A DNA stretch of 64,000 nt from Saprospiraceae bacterium (GTDB taxonomy: Bacteria; Bacteroidota; Bacteroidia; Chitinophagales; Saprospiraceae), in assembly GCA_016714985.1 (NCBI GenBank), contig JADKBS010000006.1, forward strand, positions 186,001-250,000. The letters are read 5' to 3'. The notes beneath the pieces are model-generated. The model had not been told where the DNA came from. It searched no databases and saw only the letters and a program-made list of their open reading frames with translations. The translations under genes and the position numbers were made by a program. This document shows, one piece after another, positions 10,010-19,842 of this stretch (its first letter is position 1; each line of letters starts with the position of its first letter).

Positions 10010-10084
10010 CGGGGTGTAGCGCAGTCCGGTTAGCGCACCTGCTTTGGGAGCAGGGGGCCTCAGGTTCGAATCCTGATACCCCGA
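10010..10084 (+). tRNA. tRNA-Pro, anticodon TGG
   Basis: The acceptor stem CGGGGTG pairs with TACCCCG (one G-T pair), with discriminator A. The anticodon stem CCTGC/GCAGG holds TGG at 10045-10047. The T-arm reads CAGGTTCGAATCCTG. No CCA is encoded. A terminator follows 13 bases later. Confidence 0.95.
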
Positions 10085-10097
10085 CATTTGTTCAAAT

Positions 10098-10131
10098 AGG
10101 AGTTGCATTCACATGCAGCTCCTTTTTTTTT
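10098..10131 (+). terminator. Terminator of the tRNA-Ser/tRNA-Pro transcript
   Basis: The stem AGGAGTTGCAT / ATGCAGCTCCT (one G-T pair) has a four-base loop and is followed by nine T. It is the apparent insertion target of the group II intron remnant that begins at 10132. Confidence 0.85.
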
Positions 10132-10695
10132 GTGCGCTTGGCATGGGCAATAGCTTGATGGTGCAAGTCTGCAGCCCACAAGTCATACGCCACTATAACA
10201 AGACGGAGCTACAGCGGTTCAAGGAGGAGCTAAAGAAGCTGGCAAAGCGAACAATGAACATGTCAGTAAGGCTGGAGAAGTTGCCGTCAGTGAATCGGGG
10301 CTGGGCGAACTGCTACGCCAATGCCGATGGGAATGTCTGACTGCAAGCCAGAGACGAATGGATGCGAAGCCACCTGCGGATGTGCATCTGGAAACAATGG
10401 TATAAGGTCAGAACCCGCATCAAGGGCATGCGACAATAGAGGGTCAGCCAGGAACAGGTATAAATGTGGGGAAACACCCGCAAGGGCTGCTTTTGAATAG
10501 CGCACATTTCCATCCTGCTAACCACCACCTCGGGCAATCGCCTAAAACAATGGGGGCACGTCTCACTCCGAGAAACGTACACCCTTCGACGTAAGCCTTA
10601 AGGAAACGTTGTGATACGAGACCTCCGGTGGTTTGAGAGGACGGAATTAATCGCAACGAACCATCAAGGGGTGAATTTACTCCCTCCTACTCGAT
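10132..10695 (+). mobile_element. Degenerate, internally deleted group II intron
   Basis: Immediately after the terminator T-run the sequence reads GTGCG, the usual group II intron 5' end, followed by GGTGCAAGTCT, which resembles the early intron region. Nearly all of the reverse transcriptase is missing. The maturase C-terminus remains (separate entry), then ATACGAGAC ... CGGTGGTTTGAGAGGACGG, which resembles intron domain V, and the end CCTACTCGAT. Bacterial class C group II introns are known to insert behind transcription terminators, which fits this site. The exact 3' boundary is inferred. Confidence 0.75.
10206..10601 (+). pseudogene. Group II intron maturase/reverse transcriptase C-terminal fragment, decayed
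   Basis: One reading frame shows the maturase X and C-terminal region: RFKEELKKLAKRT, VNRGWANCY, then LRMCIWKQW, a GNTRKG segment, IAH and LKQWGHVSL. It is interrupted by stops at 10338 (TGA), 10437 (TAG), 10461 (TAA), 10494 (TGA) and 10599 (TAA), all in the same frame. This is decay by substitution and so a genuine fossil, unlike the single-base length errors elsewhere in the window. The catalytic reverse transcriptase domain with its YADD motif is absent. Confidence 0.85.
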
Positions 10696-10862
10696 TGCAA
10701 TATGGCCGACCAAGTTTCAATAAATAATTGGGATAATCTCACTGAATAGCAGCGAATTGTTGTGATATTGTGTTCTCTTTTGTAGTATTAATTTTCTGGC
10801 TATTCAGGAGATAGGCTCTTTGGCATTTCTCTTGAAACCGCTCACTATCCAATTGTTCAGTT

Positions 10863-13318
10863 ATGAAAAGAAAAACTAACTTCCTCTTTGTGTTGCTGCT
10901 TTTGTCATTGGTATCCAAAGCGAATGTAGCTGAGATTTTTTTTCATGAAAAGTTTGAAAATAGCTTTCCTGTAGGTTGGTCCACTGACGATGACAGCGGC
11001 CAAGGGGTTGTTTGGCAACAGTGCGACAACCCTTTGAATTGCCCGCCGGCTTCCCAGCAAATAATTTCATGCAGGGAGTCCTTGTTCAAGTCTCCAGGTT
11101 TTCAAGATGGCTACATGTACGTCAACTCATACGGCGCAGGTGTTTTGCCCCAAGCAAGCCAACCGTATCTAAAAACACCTTTGATTGACTGTTCTCAAAG
11201 GGCGAAGTTTTCATCAGATTCTACACTTATATCTTTTCCAGCAGCAGTTATAACCCAGATGTGAACGCAGTCTTGCGGGTGAGGGCTGGTAACCAACCTT
11301 GGCAAACCTTCACCATTTTTCCCAACCTCAATTTTGAGATCGTCAACAATTTGCAATCCCATAACGCCCAATTGGTACAATTGGACATTTCTTCAGTAGC
11401 CGCCAACAAGTCGAATGTCCAGATAGAATGGAGATGGACGACGAAACTTGATGTGGCTTGGATGATAGATGACGTTGAATTGCTCAATGGAAATCCCCTA
11501 TTGGACCAAGTGATATGGCATGAAGACAATTTTTTGGTTGGTCCCAACAATTGGTCTGTCTTGCCCAGCAACCAGTTTGATTCCTGCCATTGGGTCAGTG
11601 TTGACTCCGCTATGGTCCATTTACCTGTCGGCGATAAAGCTTTTGCCCTTGCTTGTTGGCCGGGCGTTGAAGATGGCGCCATGTTGATCAATGCCTCCTA
11701 CTGCAGCAGGTACGGAAATTCATCGCCCTTTACACGGAGCGACCTATTGTCCCCCAAAATTGACATGTCGGGAATCCCGACAGGTACGAGGCTTTACCTA
11801 CGCTTCAATCAATTGGTCGCTTTGGCAAATCCAGCCCAAACTGGTATGCCAAAAACTTCCATCGCCATTAGTATAGATGATGGCATAAATTTCATTGACA
11901 CAATTGATGCCAACCCATTGTCAAGATTCTTTCAAACAGCATGTGGCGAGGCAAACTTTCAGCTTCCATTGTCGGTTGCAGGTAAGCCCAAAGTAAGGCT
12001 GAAATTCATTTTCTCCTCTGACACCCATTTTTGGCTGGTGGACGATGTCCGAATAGCCCATTCTTACGACAACGATATAGAAATCAATCCACTATTTTAT
12101 AATGTTGCACCTGATTTTGGGGTGCCTGCGAGCCAAGTTCGCCCTGTAAGCTTCTATGCCCAAGTTCGAAATGCAGGTAATATTGCCAACAACAGCATTA
12201 TCGCCCATGTGGCCGTGTTCAATTCCGTTAATGAAAAAACCTTTGAGGATGAGGTTGTTCTTCTGCCAGTGCAACCAAGCGATTCATGGACAAATGTTAA
12301 TTTTCCAAACAAATGGACTCCTGCAGGCTATGCTGAAGATTACATTGTTCATTATTGGGTAACATCCAGCCAAGACGATGAAAACATGCTCAATGATAGG
12401 GTGTACTGGCGATTTAAAGTTACCGAAGACGTTTTTAGCAAGAGTGAATTTTGCCCCACAACAATCGGCTATTTTTTGCCAGTTGAAAATCACACCTACG
12501 AAATCGGCAACTGCTACTACATGCCGAAAGGCAGCAAGTTGAAGGCAGAGGCTGTCAGCTTCGCATTTAGGAACGCAGCGTTGCTGGCTAATAAAAACGC
12601 AGAGCTGAACATCAACCTTTATCGCTGGAAAAATGACGATAACAACGGGGATGTAAACAATGATTCTACGGCCAATCTGAACGAATTCGAGAACGTTGCA
12701 CAGAACAACTACAAGGTGATGGGGAATGAATCCAATGAGGTAGTCACTGTGCCAATTTCTTTTCAGCCCGAAGTAGAGACCATTTTGGAGGACGATACTT
12801 ATTACTTCGTTACAGTTGGCTATCTCAACCCTGTTTTCCAGAATGGCCAACCCGTGGTTTTCCCAATTGCAGCCAGTGAAGAAATAAATTACACGGCTGC
12901 TTTCTATAATTCCTATGCGGATGGCAAACCAGCCTTCACCTCCATGTTAAGGGAAGGCGAAGAAACCGAGTTCAGGGCAAACGCCTGGGCCTTAAGGCGG
13001 ATTCCCTTCATGAACCTTCATGTTTCCCCTTATGTGAATTCAGTTGAAGGTCAAGATAGGGAGAATATAGATTTCACGGTCTCTCCCAACCCCTCCAATG
13101 AAATTGTCTGGCTAACTGCTGAATTTGAGGGCAATCAAGAACCAATAACTGTTGAAATTTTTGACCTTTGTGGCCAGAAGGTTTTAGAAAACCGTTTTGA
13201 AACAGGAAATGTCAGCCAACAGCCAATCTTTGTTGGAAAGTTGAGCAACGGGTCATACATGATAAGGGTCATTTCCGATGGAAAAATGAGTTCTAAGAAA
13301 CTTTTGATTTTTCGTTAA
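10863..13318 (+). CDS. Secreted T9SS-sorted protein of unknown function (one apparent single-base deletion)
   Basis: An N-terminal signal peptide (MKRKTNFLFVLLLLSLVSKA) is followed by two jelly-roll-like segments of the kind that end in WMIDDVELL or WLVDDVRIA, an Ig-like region, and a C-terminal T9SS sorting domain starting at FTVSPNPSNE. The frame breaks at 11205-11206, where AAGTTTTC should read AAAGTTTTC; restoring one A joins the halves into 818 residues. The next gene downstream is a paralogue with the same order of parts. Its cargo role is unknown; adhesion or carbohydrate binding is possible from the jelly-roll segments but not shown. Confidence 0.82.
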
Positions 13319-13435
13319 CACTATGATGTTGGAAGCAGGCATGTCGTGAATTGAAATGCAAGGGCAATGATCACTTTGTTTTGCCAACGGTTCACGACTG
13401 TTTCTCCCCATCAACTTTCAACCAATATTCTTCAA

Positions 13436-15286
13436 ATGAATTTTTTTACAAAAAAAGTCTTTGGCCTTTTGGCCTTAATGGTTGTAGGAACTTTTACCTA
13501 CGGACAAACTGTGCTTTGGGGTGGCCCAGGCGACCCTAATGGCGAATTCAGTGGTAGCCTTAACGATTGGACGGTAGCATCCAACGACCCTGATGCGCTC
13601 TGGGTATGGGATGCAGATGGCGCTGCCTCATTAGGAGCGTATGCTGGGACAGAAAGTATTCAATCGCCTTCAGTTACCAACGGCGCAGCCGTCTTTGATT
13701 CTGATTTCTATGATAATGCAGGCATAGAAGGTAATTTCGGTATGGGTGTGGCAGCGGCTCCCCAACTTGGAGAGTTGATTTCGCCAGTGATTGACCTTAC
13801 AGGGCAAAGTTTTATCTCGTTAAAGTTCAATCAATACCACCGTAATTTCCAGAGCAGTTGCCTGGTGGCCTGGTCTAACGATGGAGGCACCACTTGGCTT
13901 GACTCTGTAAATGTGAATGAAACCATCGCAACCAATGCAGCAACGCCGGCCAACAGTGTCAAAACAATACCTCTTTTTGGCGGTGGCAATACCAGTCAGT
14001 TTCGTTTCAAGTTCATTTTTGATGCCAACTACTATTTTTGGGTCATTGATGACGTTGCCATCATCGAGCGGCCAGAATTCGACCTCCGGCTTGGCGATTT
14101 CTTTTTTTCACCAGCCAGCTACGCACAGCCTGTAACGCAAATCAAGTCTGACACAATGGGCTTCTCCGTAGATGTGAACAATATCGGCAGGTCTGCACAA
14201 GATGATGTGGCATTGAAAATCCAGATTCTCAAAGGCAGCACAGTTGTTTACACCGATGAAATCAATATTGGTACATTGGTAGCAGATTCACCAGACTCAA
14301 CCTATTCCTTTGATGAACTTTTTGTGCCCGATATGTTGACGACTGGCACCTATGTACTGCGTTACAGCATTTCAAGCCCCAACACTGATTTTGACAATAC
14401 CAACAACACCGTTCAACAAAACTTCCGAGTGACTTCCAACTTCTATTCAAAAGATGATGAAGATGAGAATTTTGAAGGTGGTTTGCGCCCAGGCGGCGGC
14501 GGTGATTATTTCATTGGCAACCTCTACACCACCAGCCAGAACTGGGTGGAGAACTACCAAGCGACCGTGGCGGAATTTGGCTGTGCAGTTAATCCAGATG
14601 ATCCTATCGAAAACAAAGCTGTCAACATCTATTTGTTGGCAGTGAACGACGATGTTGCTGCAAACTGGGATGGGTTTGACGACCAAGAAACGGACGTCAC
14701 TTCACATCCAAACCTCACTTTGCTTGGATTTGGCGAGCATACTTTTCCCGCCACTTATCAAAACTACGCAGATGTGAATGTACAATTGTCTGACCTCAAC
14801 GAGGGCACGCCGGGCGTTCCCCTTCAGTCTGGTACCCGTTACTTGCTGATGCTTGAGTATGCTGGTGCTGCAAACACCATTTTCCATGGGTTCAACACAA
14901 AAATCAATTATTTCCAGATATCTACTGTTTCTGTCAGCGACCAATGGTTTTTGGCAGGTTTTGGCCCCGGAGACGCAGCAATACTACGCATGACCATCAG
15001 CCTCTACAGTTCTTCCGATGAATTGGCATTGCCAGACAACTCCCTGACTTTCTATCCAAACCCAGCCAACAGTGAATTAACTGTTGACCTTGATTTGGAG
15101 GAGCCAACTTTGGCCAATGTCACGCTTGCCGATTTGAATGGCCGTGTAATCGAGATTGATGAAATTGAGAATGCTTATAAGCAGACCCGGCAATACGATG
15201 TGTCGAACTTGCCGAATGGCACTTATCTGGTTCGTGTGGCTACAAAGGCTGGCACAAAGACCAAGAAGTTTGTCGTACAGCATTAA
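13436..15286 (+). CDS. Secreted T9SS-sorted protein, paralogue of the preceding gene
   Basis: I chose the ATG at 13436 because it starts a clear signal peptide (MNFFTKKVFGLLALMVVGTF) ending near TYGQ; the longer frame adds a non-signal stretch. 616 residues. One jelly-roll-like domain ends in YYFWVIDDVAII, followed by a region shared with the upstream protein (FYSKDDEDENF compared with its FSKSEF) and a C-terminal sorting domain (LTFYPNPANSELTV ... GTYLVRV). It is expected to be exported by the T9SS. A strong terminator follows directly. No enzyme motif is visible. Confidence 0.85.
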   Translation: MNFFTKKVFGLLALMVVGTFTYGQTVLWGGPGDPNGEFSGSLNDWTVASNDPDALWVWDADGAASLGAYAGTESIQSPSVTNGAAVFDSDFYDNAGIEGNFGMGVAAAPQLGELISPVIDLTGQSFISLKFNQYHRNFQSSCLVAWSNDGGTTWLDSVNVNETIATNAATPANSVKTIPLFGGGNTSQFRFKFIFDANYYFWVIDDVAIIERPEFDLRLGDFFFSPASYAQPVTQIKSDTMGFSVDVNNIGRSAQDDVALKIQILKGSTVVYTDEINIGTLVADSPDSTYSFDELFVPDMLTTGTYVLRYSISSPNTDFDNTNNTVQQNFRVTSNFYSKDDEDENFEGGLRPGGGGDYFIGNLYTTSQNWVENYQATVAEFGCAVNPDDPIENKAVNIYLLAVNDDVAANWDGFDDQETDVTSHPNLTLLGFGEHTFPATYQNYADVNVQLSDLNEGTPGVPLQSGTRYLLMLEYAGAANTIFHGFNTKINYFQISTVSVSDQWFLAGFGPGDAAILRMTISLYSSSDELALPDNSLTFYPNPANSELTVDLDLEEPTLANVTLADLNGRVIEIDEIENAYKQTRQYDVSNLPNGTYLVRVATKAGTKTKKFVVQH

Positions 15287-15309
15287 TTTGCTGCACGATT
15301 ACAAGTTCA

Positions 15310-15348
15310 AAGCGCTTGGATGAACATTCATCCAGGCGCTTTTTTTTG
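15310..15348 (+). terminator. Terminator of the second T9SS-cargo gene
   Basis: The stem AAGCGCTTGGATGAA / TTCATCCAGGCGCTT folds around a very short loop and is followed by a run of T. Confidence 0.85.
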
Positions 15349-15399
15349 TTCTGATTTAAATTCAGTAGGTTTGGCCATTCGTATATCAATTTGCCTGAA

Positions 15400-16713
15400 A
15401 TGCAAAATAGAAGAACTTTTATCAACCGTCTTGCTGGCGTTGCTGGCCTTGCTAGTTTTTCACCTTTCATCTACGAAGCTCAAGGTCGGGACTTGCTCAA
15501 ACGACTTCAGCTTGCAAATGCAAGATCTATCATTGATGTGGTCAAGGATGAAGATTTCTGGATGGCCATTCGTCAAGCATATACCATTTCCCCGGTTATC
15601 ATCAATTTAAACAATGGCGGCGTTTGCCCGCAACCAAAGGTAGTTCAAGATGCGGTGGAACACTATAACCGATTGAGCAACGAGGGGCCTTCCCATTTCA
15701 TGTGGCGAATACTGGATGCTGGAAGGGAACCACTACGGTACAAACTGGCCGATTTTGGTGGATGTGCAACAGAAGAAGTTGCAATTGTAAGGAATACAAC
15801 TGAAGCACTCGCCAATGTGATTTTCGGGTTGCGGTTAAAGGCAGGCGATGAGGTAATTATCACCAAACAAGACTACCCCAATATGATAAACGCTTGGAAA
15901 CAGCGTGCCCATAGAGAAGGTATTGTTTTGAAGTGGTTGAATTTTGACTTTCCCATCGAAGATGAAGAAGCGATTGTCCGAGAATTTGAAAAAGCCATGA
16001 CTCCTAATACCAAATTGGTTCACATCACCCACATGATTAACTGGAACGGCCAATTGTTGCCAGCCAAGAAAATTGCCAAGGTCGCTCATAAAAATGGGGC
16101 GGAAGTACTGGTGGATGGTGCACATAGCTTTGCTCATATTGACTACAAAATCAGCGATTTGGACTGCGATTATTTTGGGTCTAGCCTACATAAGTGGATG
16201 TGTGCCCCGTTTGGGAGCGGCCTATTGTATGTAAGAAAGGACAAAATCAAGAACCTCTATCCATTGAATGCAGCAAATGAACCAGAAAGCGAGGACATTC
16301 GCAAATTCGAAAACTTGGGTACCAGGTCATTTGCCATCGAGCAGGCAATTGGCACTGCTATTGATTTTCATCAAATGATTGGCAACGAGCGCAAACAGCA
16401 GCGGCTGTATTATCTCAAGCAATACTGGACTGAAAAAGTACTCAAAATGCCGGGTGTGACCATTGGAACGCCTAAAAGTTCAGCATTCAGCGGTGCAATC
16501 GCTCTACTTCAAGTTAATGGAAAATCGCCGCTTGAAGTAAGTGAATTCCTTTTCAGCAAATACAAAATCCACACAGTAGCCATTGATTGGGAAAATATCA
16601 AGGGCGTCAGGGTTACACCAAATGTTTACACAACCCTAAAAGAGCTTGACAAATTAGTGGCAGCAGTTGAAGATTGTGCCACTTCCTTAGAAAGCAATGC
16701 ACGTAAACAATAA
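15400..16713 (+). CDS. Tat-exported class V aminotransferase / cysteine desulfurase-like PLP enzyme
   Basis: A fold-type I PLP enzyme of the class V aminotransferase group (cysteine desulfurase and isopenicillin-N epimerase relatives). The PLP lysine is in SSLHKWMCAPFGSG; the cofactor-binding Asp/His segment is VLVDGAHSFAHID; the early motif NLNNGGVCPQP matches epimerase-like members. The N-terminus NRRTFINRLAGVAG is a twin-arginine signal, so the folded enzyme is probably exported to the periplasm. I prefer the ATG at 15400 over the TTG at 15391. 437 residues, normal length. The substrate is not determinable from sequence. Confidence 0.88.
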   Translation: MQNRRTFINRLAGVAGLASFSPFIYEAQGRDLLKRLQLANARSIIDVVKDEDFWMAIRQAYTISPVIINLNNGGVCPQPKVVQDAVEHYNRLSNEGPSHFMWRILDAGREPLRYKLADFGGCATEEVAIVRNTTEALANVIFGLRLKAGDEVIITKQDYPNMINAWKQRAHREGIVLKWLNFDFPIEDEEAIVREFEKAMTPNTKLVHITHMINWNGQLLPAKKIAKVAHKNGAEVLVDGAHSFAHIDYKISDLDCDYFGSSLHKWMCAPFGSGLLYVRKDKIKNLYPLNAANEPESEDIRKFENLGTRSFAIEQAIGTAIDFHQMIGNERKQQRLYYLKQYWTEKVLKMPGVTIGTPKSSAFSGAIALLQVNGKSPLEVSEFLFSKYKIHTVAIDWENIKGVRVTPNVYTTLKELDKLVAAVEDCATSLESNARKQ

Positions 16714-16820
16714 ATTTTGACTGGCACTCCTTATTTTTGCGCCGCAAATAATCGGATGCCGTTGGTTGAATTCTAACCGTAATTCTTCGTTTTACATCCA
16801 TCACTTTTCAACAAGACAAA

Positions 16821-17327
16821 ATGGTTATTGAAAAAAACACCGTCGTTAGCCTTCATTACAGGCTAACAAACAACGACGTTTTGGGCGAACTGGTAGAAGA
16901 AACCTTTGGCAGCGACCCCTTGGTTTTCCTTTATGGAGCGGGGCAAATGATTCCTGAATTTGAGCGGCAACTTGCTGGTAAGGTTGCTGGCGACCAATTT
17001 TCATTTGGTATAAAATCAGAAGAAGCCTACGGTGAATATGACCAAGATGCCGTGGTGCTGCTCCCCCTCTCTACCTTTGAAATGGATGGAACAGTTGATG
17101 AAAACATGTTGCAGATTGGTACAATTATCCCTATGTCGGACGATGAAGGTAATCGCCTCAATGGACAAGTAAAGGAAGTAACCCAAGAGGGCGTGGTCAT
17201 TGATTTCAACCATCCAATGGCTGGAGTCAACCTATATTTCACGGGCACAGTTGAATCCTTGCGGCCTGCCTCTGAAACTGAAATAGCGCATGGGCATGTT
17301 CACGGCCCAGGTGGTCACCACCATTGA
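16821..17327 (+). CDS. SlyD-type FKBP peptidyl-prolyl isomerase
   Basis: 168 residues: a split FKBP domain (VSLHYRLTN, FLYGAGQMIPEFE) with an inserted IF chaperone domain, resuming at FNHPMAGVNLYFTGTV. The tail GHVHGPGGHHH is histidine-rich, as in SlyD proteins that bind nickel and other metals. It acts in the cytoplasm as a folding catalyst and chaperone. The gene has its own -7-like element (TATTTTTG, 16732-16739) and its own terminator. Confidence 0.92.
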   Translation: MVIEKNTVVSLHYRLTNNDVLGELVEETFGSDPLVFLYGAGQMIPEFERQLAGKVAGDQFSFGIKSEEAYGEYDQDAVVLLPLSTFEMDGTVDENMLQIGTIIPMSDDEGNRLNGQVKEVTQEGVVIDFNHPMAGVNLYFTGTVESLRPASETEIAHGHVHGPGGHHH

Positions 17328-17340
17328 AAAAAATCTGAAA

Positions 17341-17372
17341 AAACGGCGGTGGACTTATTCCCCGCCGTTTTT
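17341..17372 (+). terminator. Terminator of the slyD-like gene
   Basis: A perfect stem AAACGGCGG / CCGCCGTTT with a 12-base loop runs into TTTTTC. Confidence 0.85.
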
Positions 17373-17541
17373 CATTTTAATAGCTTTGCCCATTGGCTGT
17401 CTTTGAAGTATTCTCAATTGCTGGTTCTTGGGACAATCGATTTTTGTCCATAAATTTGATTGAAAAGGATGAGTTTTGAGAACTGTAATTGGAAACTCAG
17501 GTTGTAATAATACCATTGGTTGGCCATTAACTGTATGAAAT

Positions 17542-19167
17542 ATGGACATTGAAAAAAACAAGAATGAGGACTCCTTAAAGCTCCAAGTTTCATTGATGAA
17601 ACATCGCCTTGTCAAAATAAGGCTCGGCGGGGGAACAAAAAAATTGGAGAAAATACAAGCTGAAGGTAGGCTCTCCGCAAGAGAGAGAATCAACTACTTG
17701 GTTGACAAAGGCACAGATTGGTTGGAAATCGGGGCGTTTGCAGGATTTGAAATGTACGAGGAGCATGGTGGTTGCCCTGCGGGTGGCGTGGTAGTAGCCT
17801 TGGCCAAAGTTAGCAACAGGCTTTGCATCATCGTCGCCAATGATTCGACGGTAAAGGCAGGTGCTTGGTTTCCAATTACTGGCAAGAAGAACTTGCGAGC
17901 ACAGGAGATTGCAATGGAGAATCGTATCCCCATCATTTACCTCGTGGACAGTGCTGGGGTCTATCTACCGATGCAAGATGAGATCTTCCCAGATAAGGAA
18001 CATTTTGGCCGTATTTTCAGGAACAACGCCAAGATGTCGGCAATGGGGATTCCCCAAATCGCTGCCATCATGGGGAGCTGTGTTGCAGGTGGTGCGTATT
18101 TGCCCATCATGTCTGACGAAGCGCTGATTGTGGAAGGAAGTGGCAGCATTTTTTTAGCTGGCCCCTACCTTGTGAAAGCGGCCATCGGCGAAGACGTGGA
18201 CAAAGAAACCCTTGGTGGAGCTACCACTCAAACTGAACTTTCTGGAATTTGTGACTACAAAGTGAAGGACGACAAAGAATGCTTGGATACCATACGGGAT
18301 TTGGTGGACAAATTGGGAGCCACAGACCGCGCTGGTTTTGATCGAGTTGCCTCCGCTTTGCCCAAATTGAAGCCGGATGAAATGTATCAAATTTTCCCAC
18401 ATGACTCCGGCAAGCAATACAATACCGATGAAATATTGATGCGTCTTGTTGACGATTCAAAATTGACCTACTACAAAAAAGACTATGGGAAGACCATAAC
18501 ATGTGCCTATGCCCGCATTGATGGTTGGGCGGTTGGGATTGTGGCCAACAGCCGGCAGGTAACCAAGTCTGCAAAGGGGGAAATGCAATTCGGTGGGGTC
18601 ATTTACTCCGATTCTGCTGACAAGGCCGCTCGGTTCATCATGAATTGCAACCAAAAGAAAATCCCGCTTGTTTTTTTGCATGACGTAACCGGGTTCATGG
18701 TTGGGAGTAGGAGTGAACAGGGTGGAATCATCAAGGACGGGGCGAAAATGGTCAACGCAGTGTCAAATTCGACGGTGCCGAAGTTCAGTATTGTAATTGG
18801 CAATAGCTTTGGGGCAGGTAATTATGCCATGTGTGGCAAAGCATACGACCCCCGTTTGATTGTAGCTTGGCCGACTGCCAAAATTGCCGTCATGGGCGGG
18901 TCACAGGCTGCAAAAACCTTGCTTCAAATACAAGTCGCTTCCCTGAAAGCCAAGGGGCAAGAGATTACCCCAGAAGATGAAAAAAAACTGCTCGAAGGCA
19001 TTCAGGCTAAATACGATTCGCATACAACGCCTTACTATGCTGCCGCTCGCTTATGGGTTGATGCCATCATAGACCCCCTTGAAACTCGAAAATGGATTTC
19101 AATGGGAATAGAAATGGCAAACCATTCGCCAATTGAGCGGTTTAACGTGGGAGTTTTTCAAGTTTAA
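17542..19167 (+). CDS. Acyl-CoA carboxylase beta (carboxyltransferase) subunit, methylcrotonyl-CoA carboxylase-like
   Basis: 541 residues with both crotonase-fold halves of a biotin-dependent carboxyltransferase. The N-half has RLSARERINYLVD, a GGCPAGG segment and CVAGGAYLPIMSDE; the C-half has FLHDVTGFMVG, SFGAGNYAMCGKAYDPR and AVMGGSQAAKTLLQIQ. The SFGAGNYAMCG and MGGSQAA motifs fit the methylcrotonyl-CoA (leucine degradation) or geranyl-CoA subgroup better than propionyl-CoA carboxylase. The partner biotin carboxylase subunit is not in the window. A -7-like TAGCTTTG lies near 17383. Confidence 0.9.
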   Translation: MDIEKNKNEDSLKLQVSLMKHRLVKIRLGGGTKKLEKIQAEGRLSARERINYLVDKGTDWLEIGAFAGFEMYEEHGGCPAGGVVVALAKVSNRLCIIVANDSTVKAGAWFPITGKKNLRAQEIAMENRIPIIYLVDSAGVYLPMQDEIFPDKEHFGRIFRNNAKMSAMGIPQIAAIMGSCVAGGAYLPIMSDEALIVEGSGSIFLAGPYLVKAAIGEDVDKETLGGATTQTELSGICDYKVKDDKECLDTIRDLVDKLGATDRAGFDRVASALPKLKPDEMYQIFPHDSGKQYNTDEILMRLVDDSKLTYYKKDYGKTITCAYARIDGWAVGIVANSRQVTKSAKGEMQFGGVIYSDSADKAARFIMNCNQKKIPLVFLHDVTGFMVGSRSEQGGIIKDGAKMVNAVSNSTVPKFSIVIGNSFGAGNYAMCGKAYDPRLIVAWPTAKIAVMGGSQAAKTLLQIQVASLKAKGQEITPEDEKKLLEGIQAKYDSHTTPYYAAARLWVDAIIDPLETRKWISMGIEMANHSPIERFNVGVFQV

Positions 19168-19187
19168 ACAATTTCAACCTTGTAAGC

Positions 19188-19325
19188 ATGGATACCGTAG
19201 AAAGCAAACCGGAAAATAAAACATGGTTCAAACGACTCGGATGGGCCGGCATCTTGTTTTTCACCATTAAAGGCTGCATTTCGCTAGGCTTGATGATCTG
19301 GGCGGGTAAATGCGCCTTGGATTAA
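19188..19325 (+). CDS. Small single-span membrane protein, 45 residues
   Basis: An ATG frame 20 bases after the carboxylase stop encodes a hydrophilic start (KPENKTWFKRLGW) and one hydrophobic segment (AGILFFTIKG, then LGLMIWAGKCAL). The spacing suggests co-transcription with the carboxylase gene. I do not recognise a named family; the clean charge-then-hydrophobic layout and tight spacing support it being real. Confidence 0.6.
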   Translation: MDTVESKPENKTWFKRLGWAGILFFTIKGCISLGLMIWAGKCALD

Positions 19326-19343
19326 TCCCCCTAAATTAAACCC

Positions 19344-19667
19344 TTGAAGCAAACTACTAAGTTGTTGATATCCATCGGTTTGTGCTGCTTTCTCCATCTT
19401 GAGCTGAAGGCACAAAAAGCTGTGCTTCAATTTGACCCCAAATTGAGGCTGTTCAGCCATGCACCCATAAACTGGCTAAGCAGCGGTATCAACACCAACC
19501 CCGAAGCAGCTTCAAAGACCTTAGCAACCCAGCCAAAGGCATGGTGCTATGCAGATCTCGCTTTCTTCTGCAAATTGGAAGTGAAAATGGAAAAAGCCGC
19601 TCGGTTTCCCATTAAATTCAGGCTCGGCGATGTGGGTTATGTTGATCGATTGGAAGGAAAGCGATAG
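19344..19667 (+). CDS. Small secreted protein of a conserved Bacteroidetes family
   Basis: 107 residues from a TTG start, with a signal peptide (LLISIGLCCFLHLELKAQ). The C-terminal half has the pattern LAFFCKLEVKMEKA ... FRLGDVGYVDRLEGK. I recall this as typical of short uncharacterised Bacteroidetes proteins that end in LEGK or a similar sequence. It lies 18 bases after the small membrane protein gene, probably in the same transcript. Function unknown. Confidence 0.7.
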   Translation: MKQTTKLLISIGLCCFLHLELKAQKAVLQFDPKLRLFSHAPINWLSSGINTNPEAASKTLATQPKAWCYADLAFFCKLEVKMEKAARFPIKFRLGDVGYVDRLEGKR

Positions 19668-19692
19668 AGATGAAATAACAGCCAAGTTGACT

Positions 19693-19766
19693 TCCACACA
19701 CCTTGGGGTATTTTTTTTGGAAAAATTAAAAATTTCCCCCAAAAAACATCCCTGCTAAACAGTTGC
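19693..19766 (+). repeat. Dispersed intergenic hairpin repeat, copy B
   Basis: The core CACACCTTGGGGTATTTTTTTTGGAAAAATT ... TTTCCCCCAAAAAACATCC ends in CTGCTAAACAGTTG. It aligns with copy A in the hairpin core and right end; its left part is degenerate. It lies between the small secreted protein gene and the MORN lipoprotein gene. Confidence 0.65.
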
Positions 19767-19842
19767 TCTTGGTGAATAATAGCTCTCCTTACATTTGGGT
19801 TTGAATTTTGTAAGTGCATCAGCATTCTAATTTCTTACGCTT

